Positions 13,601 to 25,000 of a DNA stretch of 64,000 nt are shown in pieces. The number at the start of each line of letters is the position of its first letter. The first letter of the stretch is position 1. Source of the stretch: Coccinella septempunctata. Taxonomy: Eukaryota > Arthropoda > Insecta > Coleoptera > Coccinellidae. The DNA is taken from positions 31,576,064 through 31,640,063 of the forward strand of contig NC_058191.1 of assembly GCF_907165205.1 (NCBI RefSeq), read 5' to 3'. A program made the translations under genes and the position numbers. Under the pieces are notes generated by a model. It searched no databases. It was not told the DNA's origin and saw only the letters and a program-made list of their open reading frames with translations.

Positions 13601-16600
13601 TCTCTTTATACGCAGAATTAATGCTCCACAATTTTTATAGTAGATGCTTAGTCGATATTCGGATTTTCTGGGAAATATAATCGAAAAACCTGCCTTTTGG
13701 AGGACACCGTTTGGTCGCCAAAGGCAAAGGCTCTCCTCCCTCGAGAGGAAAAACTGCTCGGAAAGTATTACGGCTTGGCTCAGCCTTCTATAACTTGACC
13801 ACTTGGATCTTTTCTTCTAATCATCAGTGATCAAAGATTCTCTCTTATCTTTGATCACTGGTATTGTTGTCATGTCATATAGGGGGCTTGGCTGTACCTA
13901 CTGAGAATCCAGGACTGCTTTCTAGATATGAATGGTTCTTAAATTAAGAACCCGCCAGTTCAACTTCCCCTGTATAAAAGATATTTGTATCGACAATATC
14001 CTGTCAGCGGCGCCACAAATTCCCCATTGCCCGAAGTTTGCTGGTGTAGGCCGGCGAAAGCACTAGGAGTGTTCCTCCAGAGAGTTTTTCTATTTTTTTA
14101 TACCTCCAATTATTGGACCTCTGCCTTATATTGGCCGCAAAAGGGTTCAGATCCAACGGATGAAACCATTAAAACAATACAACCAAAGATTCATTCTGCA
14201 CGAAACCTTTTATTGGATTTAAATCCTTATTAGCCTTCCTTTGTACCTAGCATCATAGTGAAACCTGAAAGGTTACCTAGCGCAATTGTAGAGTGAAAGC
14301 CTCTCAAATGTGAATGAGCTTGGTCAAGATATGTGAAATTTGAAGCTTATTTTCATCAGTAATTCGGAATGAACCTAATTGCATGTCTCTATAAAGTGAA
14401 AATGTAGGGTACCTACTGTGATACCTATGTTTGATTCCAAAGATTAATTATCATAAATAATGAGCCAGAAATACCCAAGAAAATCTACACATAAATGATG
14501 ATTTACCTCGTCTTCTTGACTTGCCCCAATATTCTCGAAAAACTTGAGTAGTCTTTCGAATTCTGCCCTATAGTAATCTCTTTCATTAGACAGTCTCTCG
14601 ATACACAATCTTGCTTGAACTTCTCGGTCTTCTATTTCATTACACGTAGCTTCCTTCTGTAATTTGGAGCACACATTTCTGCATCTCGCATCTCCACATG
14701 GCGGAAGGGTGACGGTGGCCTTATCAAGTAGACCAACGCAGTATGTGGTTGGTTCAGACCACAGGGTGATGCACGTTTGATTGGTCTTTTGTGGTTTGAC
14801 TTGCGTACACGCATCCGATTCAGCTGTTGACTCTCCTAGATTAATGTTAATGTTAGACTTTTTAAGAGCAACACTTTGCGTGTATAATAAACGCACACGA
14901 AATCAATCAGTTACTATACCCATTTTAAAATGAAGAGTACAACCAAGGAGTTAAACTTTCGTACAACTTTGAATTTTTCGAACTTATATTTATTTTAAAC
15001 TTATATATGCGATTTGAACTTTTTGGTATAACGATTGTGAAGAAAAAATATCATTTTGGTGCCCAGAACGTACTGTTTTTAATACAGCTACTAGAACTCT
15101 CTTAACATCACCGAGACTTCTTACTCTTAGCTGAGACCCCGAAGATTTTTTGAAGTTATGATACTAATTGCTCGAACCCTCTTCAAAAAGGTTTTCATCT
15201 TGCCGAGAACAGATTCATGTAGACTAGCCCCAATCTACTAAACTATATGATTCATTGCTTCCTAAATTGGTCTATCTTCTGGTGTTTAAGTAGCCGGTTT
15301 AATACAATCAGCAAAGATATTTCCTTACAAAAACTGCCTTCTGGGTTTTGCTTAATCTATATTGAGTGATAAATGATTTTCCATGTCAAAATCAGAAAAC
15401 CTAAACTATCGAATAGGACCTAATAATTGGATTGTGCCGAATTTAGTGAGTTGAAAGTTAATATATTACTTTCATTTCGCAGAGTAGACCTGGTAGGAGG
15501 TCTACCTCTAAAACAAGAGTTCCGCCACACTCAATAGACGCTGATGAGGTGATTATTGGCGCTCTTATCCTTGATTGATAACGAAGTCGCAGTTCAAAGT
15601 TTTTCGCCTGGCAATGAATACCTGGAGCATTTTATTATATAAGGACCTTGTACAATGCCCGAAAAATGCTTTTCTTCGCTTTGCTACACAATCGCCGTTG
15701 TTATCACACTTTGAGCTTAAAAGCCCTCTTCAATCATTTTAACGAACATTTTCATAATCAACTCTAATATTAAAGCTTCTATTAGTTTCCCTTTTTGTAG
15801 AACTAAAAGAAGACTTCGCCAAAAAAAAATATTGGTAACAAAATTCGTTCGGCTCGTTTCTCATTTCATTTGGACGATATTTACTCAGATTATTGCATAC
15901 ACACCTCTATCAAAAATTTCCTCATCTGTCATTTGAGCTTCACCAGACGAACCTGAGGCTACCATGGACGTTATTGAGGCCTTTTTTGTTCTCGATGTTG
16001 GTCTTGTTTTACTACTTTTACTCCTACTTTTTGCTCTTTTCGAACCTTTGCTTTTTTTGGATGAAGCATCCCCTCCTGCTCTTGATTTTTTGGTTTTCTT
16101 AATAGTCCCTTCACCTCCAACACCCTTCAAACAGTATAGTGGAATTAAAATTACGCAATGTCGCAATTTGAAAATGAAATTTCTCGAAACAAGCACGAGA
16201 TCGCAGTTCATTTTAATATTGTAACTTATTGCTAGTGGATTCATCAACAAATAATATTTAAAAAACGGGGTGTATTCATTATAAGAAAAGGTGGTTTTTT
16301 CAACTTACCATTATTATAAAAATGGTGGTAAATGGTTGAAAGAAACAAAACTTTTATATTTTGAGTTTCATGACAACGTGAACACGAGTTCACTTGATTT
16401 CTAAAAAAAAAACAAACTCCAGCAAAAAGTGTTTTTATTTGAATGAGACTATTCTCAACTATAATATTATTCATTAAATTTTTTTCATAAATTGCTACAA
16501 AAAAATATCGGTGCCTCAAAATAGATGACGAGTACGTAGTTCAAAAGTATATAGGTGTTGAATAACCACATTCTAACCTTGCTGGTGATAACAACAATCA

Positions 16601-16604
16601 ACAT
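10616..16604 (-). CDS. Long coiled-coil protein, CEP135/TSGA10-like
   Basis: Probable centriole/basal-body coiled-coil protein. Twelve exons join in phase: 16604-16578 and 16124-15901 (both tentative), 14873-14507, 13338-13120, 13065-12970, 12561-12332, 12265-12010, 11669-11554, 11496-11343, 11292-11095, 11005-10871 and 10819-10616. The product is 741 residues. From residue about 170 it is nearly continuous heptad-like coiled coil rich in E, K, Q, L and N. ERDYYRAEFERL matches the ERDYYKKELERL segment of CEP135, and VVMETVNELENK resembles its MKETIESLENK. The N-terminal exon is Lys/Ser/Arg-rich low complexity and does not look like the CEP135 N-terminus, so TSGA10 (about 700 residues) is the closer size match. 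The first two exons rest only on phase and splice signals, and the 15901 donor is weaker than an overlapping one in another phase. The family call is moderate because coiled coils resemble each other. Confidence 0.6.
13825..13860. repeat. Perfect 14-bp inverted repeat in an intron
   Basis: CAGTGATCAAAGAT at 13825-13838 and its exact complement at 13847-13860, with an 8-base spacer. It lies in the intron between the 14507 and 13338 exon borders of the coiled-coil gene. Probably the remnant of a small foldback element. Confidence 0.8.
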
Positions 16605-16665
16605 CTGGTGACAGATCTACAATTACATTTTGAAATTAACTGCAAAATAGGATTTATTTGGACAA
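16605..16665. promoter_or_regulatory. Short divergent promoter interval, coiled-coil gene / LYRM2
   Basis: Only about 61 bp separate the proposed minus-strand ATG (16604) from the LYRM2 ATG (16666), so the 5' UTRs must overlap or the transcription starts lie inside the opposite gene's first intron. The arrangement is firm for LYRM2 but tentative for the minus-strand start, since that 9-codon exon is inferred only from an in-phase donor. Confidence 0.35.
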
Positions 16666-16982
16666 ATGGTTTTTCAAACTGGCAAACCTATCCTGTCGCT
16701 TCAACAGGTGAGTTTAATCACTATGTGTTTCATTATTCTTATCTATTTCCTACTTCTTTGCAGTTTATTTTGAGACAAGAGGTGAAAAAACTGTATAGGG
16801 AAATTTTCAGAACTATAAGGAGAGTACCTGGAGAAAGTCATCAAAATGAGTTGAAAGAATGGGCGAGGAGGGATTTTCGATCCAACCTTAATGTGACAGA
16901 TGATATCACGATACGTATGCACATAAATTATGGAAAACGCTGTTTGAAAGAATTGCAAAACAGTTTGGATTTGTCAGGTTGA
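16666..16982 (+). CDS. LYRM2: LYR motif-containing protein 2 (LYRM2)
   Basis: Small mitochondrial-matrix LYR protein. The family binds acyl-ACP and supports respiratory-complex or Fe-S assembly, and LYRM2 is linked to complex I. Exons 16666-16707 and 16764-16982 give 86 residues (human 88). The short first exon was found by extending the frame upstream of the acceptor CTTTGCAG: it reads MVFQTGKPILSLQQ and joins FILRQEVKKLYRE. The family segment SLxQFxxRQxVxxLYR is intact, and the LYR core is K-LYR at residues 22-25. Downstream, ELKEWARRDFR and DTIRM-like DITIRMHI match LYRM2. It is convergent with CCDC134, with 236 bp between stop codons. Confidence 0.92.
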
Positions 16983-17149
16983 ACATATACTATACACTTC
17001 TAATGAAATTTTTTTGAGTACTATTGTGTATTTTGTGGCCTAGGATTTATCTCTGTCTACCATGTAAGTGTGTTTTTATTAGGTATTGATTGTAAATCAC
17101 AATAATTCTTTTTAAAATTCACATGTATATTGTACATTGCTTGATTTGT

Positions 17150-17155
17150 TTTATT
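17150..17155 (-). terminator. Poly(A) signal for CCDC134
   Basis: AATAAA on the minus strand, 64 bases past the CCDC134 stop. No better signal is nearer. Confidence 0.55.
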
Positions 17156-17218
17156 ACCCTGAAAGTTTACTTTCTAATCATGTAAGGAACTTAGACCATG
17201 ACTTTTCTTCTTTTTCTT

Positions 17219-17954
17219 TTATAGTTCATTGTGAATAATCATTCTTGGTCCTTTTTTAATTTTTTTTGCCTTTTTTTGAGTTTTGTGTATTTCAGTTTCA
17301 TTGGCGTCTTGTGTAGGTTTTATCTTTCTGTATGGATTCACATAATTTGGATCTTTATCAATATGGTTCAGTTCTTGACTTACTAAGTGGAGCAATTTAA
17401 TGGTACCCTTATCAAGTAAATATCTCATTTGATTTGAAAAGGCGATACCCCATTGAAGAAGGACATCCCAATTATTATTGGTTTTCAATACGTCAACAGC
17501 AATGTCTGGATAACGTATAATTATTTCAGAAAACAATGCAGTGTTCTCAAGAATGCTTGATAAAGCTTCTCTCACGTTATTATCTGAAGGGAACTCTGAA
17601 ACGCCTGGTATAAATGAGGAAGCTTCTATTGCAGCCCTGTGCTCTTGAATGTTGCTGAATACTTTTTCAGCCATTATTTGAATCATCGAATATTGTTTTT
17701 CGTAATGAGATATTTTCCTGAAAGATTTTATAGCTTCCAAGTGATTCACTCTCTGCCTTTTGAATAGCTGCTTATCTGATTATTGGATAGGAAAAATTCA
17801 TTTAAAACTGATGAATTTATTGTAAGGGAAATCATTCGAATTTGGCGCCTGTTAAAAATGGAAGGATACATAATTCTTCCGCCAACTGTGGCGACTCTGG
17901 AATTTGTGCGAATACGTGAGCGTAACATACAATGAAAAATATTATGTAATTCAT
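17219..17954 (-). CDS. CCDC134: CCDC134-like secretory-pathway protein
   Basis: In vertebrates CCDC134 is a secreted/ER-resident protein. Two exons, 17954-17870 and 17775-17219, give 213 residues (human 229). Exon 1 encodes MNYIIFFIVCYAHVFA, a good signal peptide cleaved near residue 16, and joins through a phase-1 intron (GTATCC...TCAG, 94 bp) to form EELYKQLFKRQRV, matching human EIYKKMFEVKRRE. Further family blocks are ENTALFSEIIIRYP, NNWDVLLQWGIAFSNQ and a lysine-rich tail ending KGPRMIIHNEL. The final HNEL sits where the human protein has QSEL, a KDEL-like ER retention signal. A minus-strand poly(A) signal lies at 17150-17155. It is divergent from NDUFC2. Confidence 0.93.
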
Positions 17955-18202
17955 TATAAAAAAAAATATTAATTATTTAATATCGATCAGTCTGTGCAAA
18001 CAAAGCCTGCAAAGAGTATTTAAAAAATGTTTGGTTATTTCATAAATTTTATGTGACGTTTTTCTTCTTCCTCAAATCGTTGTAGATGTATCTGAATGTA
18101 GTTTGTTCTAACTACCCTCCATAGTTCAAACCAACAACCAACTGTCATTTCAATTTTAACAGCTGTTCGGGCGTTTGACAGTTGGTGCTAAAAAAGTTAA
18201 AA
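17955..18202. promoter_or_regulatory. Bidirectional promoter interval, CCDC134 / NDUFC2
   Basis: Only 248 bp separate the two start codons, which point away from each other. The interval has AT-rich tracts and no clear TATA box at a standard distance. Shared control is inferred from spacing alone. Confidence 0.55.
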
Positions 18203-18693
18203 ATGGCAGGAACAGGTCCAAAACAAGCTGATACACCACTAGAATTATTAACAAATCATGGAACAGTGAAGCCACCTTTTCTATACGATGTTTGGGGTTA
18301 TCTTGTTGGTGGTGTTCTAGGTTTTGGAGGTGCTCTTTATGGAAATTATGCAACAAAAAGGCCCATCGTGAGTGGTAAGATTAACCTCGCTTTTACTTCA
18401 ATCGTTTATATAATACCTTGGCGCTTCAAGGAATGAATTGGTTTCAGGTGTGCACAGAACTGCCGCAGTAACAGTTGTTTCAGCCTTACTTGGAAATTAT
18501 TTTGATGATTTGAAAAAAGACTATGATGCGGAGAGAGATGCAGTGCTTCGTCACTATGTACAGTTGCATCCAGAAGATTTTCCTCCCTTTGGTAAGAATG
18601 CGTAATGAAAAAGTGCACCCTATTTATTTTCTTTACATTACAGAAAGGAAAAAGTATGCAGAAGTTCTTGAACCTTGGGTTCCAATCCGTTAA
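18203..18693 (+). CDS. NDUFC2: NADH dehydrogenase (ubiquinone) subunit C2 / B14.5b
   Basis: Accessory subunit of respiratory complex I in the inner mitochondrial membrane. Exons 18203-18374, 18448-18591 and 18644-18693 join in phase to give 121 residues (human 119). A glycine-rich membrane segment (WGYLVGGVLGFGGALYGN, about residues 30-47) is followed by the conserved KRPI, then GVHRTAAVTVVSALLGNYF as a second hydrophobic segment, then RHYVQLHPEDFP and the C-terminal WVPIR. The last two match the family's MKLHPEDFP and FHPIR. It is expected to be constitutive. The first in-frame ATG (AAAATGGC) was chosen because upstream codons in frame are non-ATG. Confidence 0.95.
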
Positions 18694-18858
18694 TAAGGTA
18701 GACTATAAATATAAACAACAATTGTAGTATAGTGGTCAAAACAAATTTAGTTCTTGAAGTTGTTTCATTTATGCCTTATTGGATAACATATATTCTTCAC
18801 ATTTCTCCAGACGTAATACCATTATGTTGAGTACTATTTTAAGCAGCGTGTCTCTGAA

Positions 18859-18938
18859 AGCGTTCACAAACTTACTTTTAGTTCCTCAGAGTATGCTCTC
18901 TGAGCATGGCCATACTCTCGGAGTAAGTTTGTGAACGC
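18859..18938. repeat. Foldback hairpin in the NDUFC2 3' region
   Basis: Perfect 16-bp outer arms (GCGTTCACAAACTTAC at about 18860-18875 and its complement at 18923-18938) enclose a second paired segment (AGAGTATG 18888-18895 / CATACTCT 18911-18918) and an inner GCTC/GAGC pairing. Together they form a long imperfect hairpin. It lies upstream of the NDUFC2 AATAAA at 18987, so it would be transcribed if that site is used. Confidence 0.85.
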
Positions 18939-18986
18939 AACCTTTGTATTTCAGAAAGCCACCACGATATTCATAGGCTAGAAATG

Positions 18987-18992
18987 AATAAA
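18987..18992 (+). terminator. Poly(A) signal for NDUFC2
   Basis: AATAAA about 294 bases past the NDUFC2 stop. A weaker ATATAAA occurs near 18707-18713. Use of the distal site would put the 18.86-18.94 kb hairpin in the mRNA. Confidence 0.5.
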
Positions 18993-19018
18993 ACACAACA
19001 CATGTATAAAAACAATAA

Positions 19019-19024
19019 TTTATT
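19019..19024 (-). terminator. Poly(A) signal for the chitin deacetylase gene
   Basis: AATAAA on the minus strand, 70 bases past the stop. It lies only 27 bases from the plus-strand NDUFC2 signal, so the two mRNAs probably end back to back or overlap. Confidence 0.6.
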
Positions 19025-19093
19025 GTTGATTAACGAATTGACTTTTACTTAACCTCTCAATTTTGGCATTCATTCAATACTATACTACAGTAA

Positions 19094-22000
19094 CTACTTA
19101 ACATTGTCTGGAATATAATTATCCTTTCCTGGTATTCCAGAACCTCCAGCATCTCCCAACCAAGGATATTGTTTGGGACACTCAAAACATGTTTCCAAAT
19201 ATCTTATGTCTGTGAAATTCATATCTGGCGTTTTGAAGTTTAGTGCGCACTTATTTGATATGTTGCACGGGGGTGGAGGTGTATTTTCCTTCTTTTTTTG
19301 GCAATCCCAAGGCTCGTAATTGTTTAGTTCATCCAGTGCCTTGGGGTCAGTTATCCATGTTAATGCTTGGGTAACTGTCACGAAGTATACGTCAGGCCTG
19401 TAAGAATAATTTTTACTTGGGTATTTTTTACACGACATGCTTTTGCGGTTACAAGAGCACCAATGAATTTAAGGCAGTCCATAATTCGTTTCGGAGAAAA
19501 TCCCTAGCGTCACCATTCCCGTACAAAAACTTAATGGAATCGCATTGTACTTGAGGGGATGATAACCTCGCCATCTCGACTATTTTATTCAGCCGATTTT
19601 TGGTGAAACGAATTAGTTTTGTGAATTCTACTTTAAAAATAGCTTTAAGTTCTTATGAATTTTTATAGTAATTCGGACAGTTGAGCCGTCTACTCAAAAG
19701 CCTGCGATACTGGCAATCTAGTAACCTGAAGAAGTGGCTATTAAATTATAGATTCCTATATTGACTGCCAGTCAGCACATGCGCAGACATGTATATATAG
19801 CAATAAGAGGTTGTTGCCATATGAATACACCCAATCACGAAGTTGCGTGAATAACTAGAACATTTTCACTGTTATTCCTTCAACTACTCTGAAAATATTT
19901 TATTCTTTGATGACTTTTGAAAAATCAAGAACAAAATATTCTTGAAATAGTCTAAGGAATAACCATTAAAATGCTACATGTTCACCAAATACCCTGTATA
20001 ATGGAAGTAGATATAACCGGTTGGAAATAGGCAAGATCTTATTAAATTTTTGTGACTCACAAGGTTGTAGCCCAGTCTAAAAATTTATGGAGTCCCCTTT
20101 CTAATGGCTTGATAGAAAACCAGTTTGTATGGAATGGCATCATGTAGGGAGCTTTGTTCTGTTCATAATATCTACTGAAGTCTTCTTGCAGCCATTCGAA
20201 AACTTCTTCGGCATCGCTGTTGTGGAGTACACATTGGTCAAGGTATGGGCAATGGCCCCCTTCGAAGTCCTTGACATAATGTTCGTTTAGCGGCACTTCC
20301 CAAACTCCTGAAAATTTTGAGATTATATAGTGATTGATCTTGAAGATGTTATCTTTTTCGATAAGTTTTTTTTTTTTGATGCGATATATATAGGTACCTG
20401 GAAAAGATTTGGTTGGGCACGTTCCTGATTTACATTCATGGGGTATTTTATAATCCAATGTGTAAGGCCAAACTGGAATGTCGGACGGGGGTACCCCTAT
20501 GGAACTGTCGTAAATATAACCAAAGTCTTCTATTACCTGGAAGAAAAAACGCCATGTATTGTGTTATGAATAATGGAAACTAATCAATAGATTAGTAGTA
20601 ATTGAATATCATCAAATTTTTCTTGAAACTTTTCATGGGTTTTCGCTCCCAACATCTGAAAAATATGCTTGTATATCTCGAATTATTCTTTAATCAATAT
20701 GACTCGACCTTAATTTGGCGTTTAAGATTGCCATTTTTGAAAAAAATCTACATTTAGGCAAGATCCCTTTTGCATAACCTGGCCTCTTGGTATAAAGTAC
20801 TCAGAAATCTCATCATAATCCATGCATACTTGTTTTTAATTATTATTATTATCATATAGAACTTAAATCTTGATTCAGCTTAATCAAATTTGATTTTGAA
20901 GAAAAGCCCAATATTCGGGCAAAATATTATTTGGCAATTTCAGCTCACCTTGTACTGAGTATTACGACCAGGTTTCAAAAACGGCGCTCTCATTCCTACC
21001 ACTTCGCTTTTAGATACATTCGACAGATGTTTCAATATTTCTCTCATTCCAACCATTTCACCAACCCACTCCTCATATCCTTTATCTTGCAAACCCGACT
21101 GAAGTCTGAAAAGATTCGATACAAAAAATATTTTGCGATTTGTAATACAACTTACGAAATCGTCTCTGTTGCCATTTCGTGACCTTCACTTGCCAACTTC
21201 TGTATCATCTGGTAATTGCTGTACTCGTGGGATATGAAGAAAGTACCTTTGATCTCGCAACCATTAGGGTTTTGCCTCTTTTTGTTGAACACTTTTTGAT
21301 AATGTTCGAAGTTGTTCAAATTCACAGCGCCGTCGAATGTCAGAAGGACAATTTGTGGAATCTATCGTCAATAAAATAATTGAAATATAATTTTGCATTT
21401 TTGAATGCCCCAGGAAAATACTCACGTCGTCTGCTTTTAAACCTCCAGGAATCAATGTTCCATCTTTGGAACAGAAACAGTAAGGTAGTTCGCAATCTGC
21501 AGGATCGCATCTTACTGCTAAGTCTGTAGGAGGCTCTGTGATAGGTGCTGGAGCTGAAATATCAGTTCAAATAAAATTTCAGATTGAAAATTTACTGATC
21601 GTAAAAAATTTATAGGAAATAGAGTAAAAACTGAGTATTCAATTTTAAATATTTTTACTTCCATGCTCTGAAGAAGAGTGCAACCGCTGTAATTAGTTTC
21701 TTGACACAGTCTAGTGAACTTACTTGTTGCTATTGGTCCACATCTTACTTCGTTTTTGAACGTGCAAAGTTTGCTGATGTCATCGAAGTAGAGCCCTGAG
21801 GGACACCTATTCATATATGGAAATCCATCAACGCACTGTAATTTAAAATATCCAATTTTAGAACAATAAGGAGAGGGCCTAACTTGAAACCATTCTTGGA
21901 AGTTTTTCAGTTCGAATTGTAGCGATGATTTAATTAACCAACACTCAACACATATGTATAAAATTGATGGGACTCACCTGGTAAAACCTCCTACAATTTC

Positions 22001-25000
22001 CTGGATCGGCAAAATTTCCATTTCCTACTTGCTGAGGGCATTCGAATTCTTTTCCCTCGTCTTTGGCTTTCTTCTCTGTTTGGCAATGAACTACAAGAAA
22101 AATAGATCTTTCAAATTCGAACCATATAACAAACTATAAATTGGTTAGCTAAGTATATTGAATCTAAGAGCTAAGAGCAGGATTTGAAACCAAAATCTGT
22201 GGCCTATGTGAAAATCTTGAAGAATAAAAATCGTATAGGCATTAATCCAGTAAGATACTATATAATTTAAATCCCCTTTGGGCTTTACTTATGGGGCTGT
22301 ATAAAACAACTAACGTTTCTCGTTTGTCAACACATTACCACTTAAGAACAATTGCAAGATTCAAAACACAGTTGATTTCTCCTAAATTTATAATCCACTT
22401 GTATATGTATACCTACTATTTACTCCAAGTATTACTTGTTACAACAAATCGTTCTCTTTTTCGCAGAAAAAATACATTACAACAATCCTGAATTCCAGAC
22501 AAAGTCAAGGAACTTTTTATAGTCTTGCAGAACCTTGAAAACAGTACCTAGAATTTATTGTTGTGATCTGCTAGTCGTACAATATCGAGGTCGAAGTAGA
22601 AAGTGCATATTGGCGATAATAACTTTCGTTATCCCAATAAAATCTTCTCGAATTCAATTGGAAAAAGTCGATGGTGTGAAATACATCACACGAAACTTTG
22701 TTGGTATTTTATTTGTTCCTGAATGCTTATGGATTTTTGTCACACTCGAATGTATTACCTCAAGGCTTTGACGACGGTTATACCGGTTTCAAGTGGTGCA
22801 TAATTTAGAATGTTGGATTTTCAAAACAAGAACAACTATTTTGAATTCTGATTCCATTCCTGACAGAGAAGTTGATTGTATCAACAATGTAAAGAATACC
22901 TTAACAGGTATACAGTATGAAAGATACTATTTTAAATATTGGGAAGAACATTGCTACCGCTTGAGGAACATTTTCGTATGAAGGAATGGATTACAATTGT
23001 GCCTGGAATAATAATTAATCTCTGCCTTCTTCAGAATGCTTGTTCATTAAAATTTTTGTTCAATTACTGATTCTGGACCCAAATGCCATCAAAAAACGGC
23101 TAGCGGCGCTGATTTTGTAGACGTAAATTTCCAGCAGCTAGAACAATGTGTTGAAATGTACCTACTAGAATTATTTTGCCATAACAATTTTGTTTTTGAA
23201 ATGTTTTAATTTTCGGGACCAATATTCAGCATCGTATGACACTAGTGATGGTTTTTGCAGGATAACCCTTCTAAGTACAATAGTGACATCAGATGAAAAA
23301 AAGTTTAATCTACTCGACTACCTTGAAACACATCTTCATTCACTAGCCGTATCATAAAGAAGACATTTTGTTGTAAGATTTTAGCTACTGATCAGAAAAG
23401 GCTCTGTCACACACGTTTGCGAGTTACTCTTCGAAAAAGTAAAGGAGCTGAGAACAAAGAAGGACAATGAAGATGTCTCAAAGGTGAAAATTTTCTCTTA
23501 TCCGCTTATATGGAATGTATGCCAATTCAAATGAAGTGAACAGTGTAGGTACCCCAAAACCTCGCTCGATGAGCTGAATTCTGTTCCTGTTGAATCTCAT
23601 AAAGAGGCGTATAACTATTATATCTATTATATCGTGATAGAGAGTAGTCAAAAAAAAGTTCCAGATTTTATTTTGATTAATTTCTGTTTAATTATAAAAA
23701 GCTATTTCTATCATTTTGTAATATTCTACCCAAGAAGAGAATCTCTGGGGACGGCGACGTAAATGCTTGCCGAAACGTTGGATAGAAATGATCCAAAATG
23801 TTAGAAACAGCCCAATGCACTATACTATAAAATTTCAATTTGTATTTTATTATATAACGGTTTGTTCCTTGTTACACTAAACAAAAGCTATTTCTATCAT
23901 TTTGTAGTATTCCACCCAAGAAGAAAATCTGTGGAGACGGGCGACGTATATGCTTGCCGAACCGTTGGATAGAATGATCCAAAAAATGTTGGAAACAGCC
24001 CAATGCACATTACTATAAAATTTCAATTTGTATTTTATTATGTAACAGTTTGTTCCTTGTTACACTAAACAAAAGCCTGCATGTACAATGCACTGTAATC
24101 CATACTCATACAATTACTCCATGGGCATATTAAGGTAACAGTTGTTACCTATAGCTAGCATTTTTTACAAATGCAAAATGTTTTATTTTTATTAAACTTG
24201 GTTGAGTACAATAAATGTATTATTATTATTAAAATAATAGCTCAACACAAACTTCATCTCTAGAATCAAAAAGATGAGATGTCTCCATTCAGATACTGTT
24301 ATAGACTTAATATAAGATGACACAGATAGCTTTGAGTCTCTAATGTATTTACTTCACTGCTACTAGTGATAGGGAATGCTCAGTCCACTTCTTTAGTGCA
24401 TGCTGTAATATATGATGTAAATTCATTTTCTCTAAATGCACGGAAACGGTCATCAACGCGCAGTGAGAAATCTAATCTTTGGTAAATGACAGTCCTTCAC
24501 ATCCGCAACAACACTTCAAACAAGTTATAAGGCATAACTTATCTTATGGCATTCATATTGTATGGACTGATAAGTAAGATCTTCTGATCTTTGCATATGT
24601 TAAATGAGAACCCCGATTGACAGAGATTTGAATAGGGGTAAGGTTGGGTTCAATACACGTCAATCAGTTGGTATTTTGGCTGCCCATATGGGGATCATGC
24701 CCCGAATTTCCTGAGATTCATCAGTTTGATTCAACTGTAAAATTTGAAGGACAAAAAGAAGGTCCTCAAGGATCTAGTGAGAAGCTGAGACTGTGATCTA
24801 GGATGACAGCCAAATCTATATCTGAAGGGTAAGTATATGGGTGAAGTAAGAATTATTAATGTTACTCTTGGGATCAGTCATATACTGTAACTATTTCTAT
24901 CTAAACTGAATGGTTTTCCCAACCCACAATTAATTGATTAATTGTAAGAGGAATAACATCACAGATTTACAGAGTGAAAGGAATGCTTTACAGTTGATGC

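Noticed and set aside
15893..16224. Plus-strand Leu/Phe-rich frames
   Set aside because: Antisense of the Lys/Ser-rich exon (Lys codons read backward as Phe/Leu).
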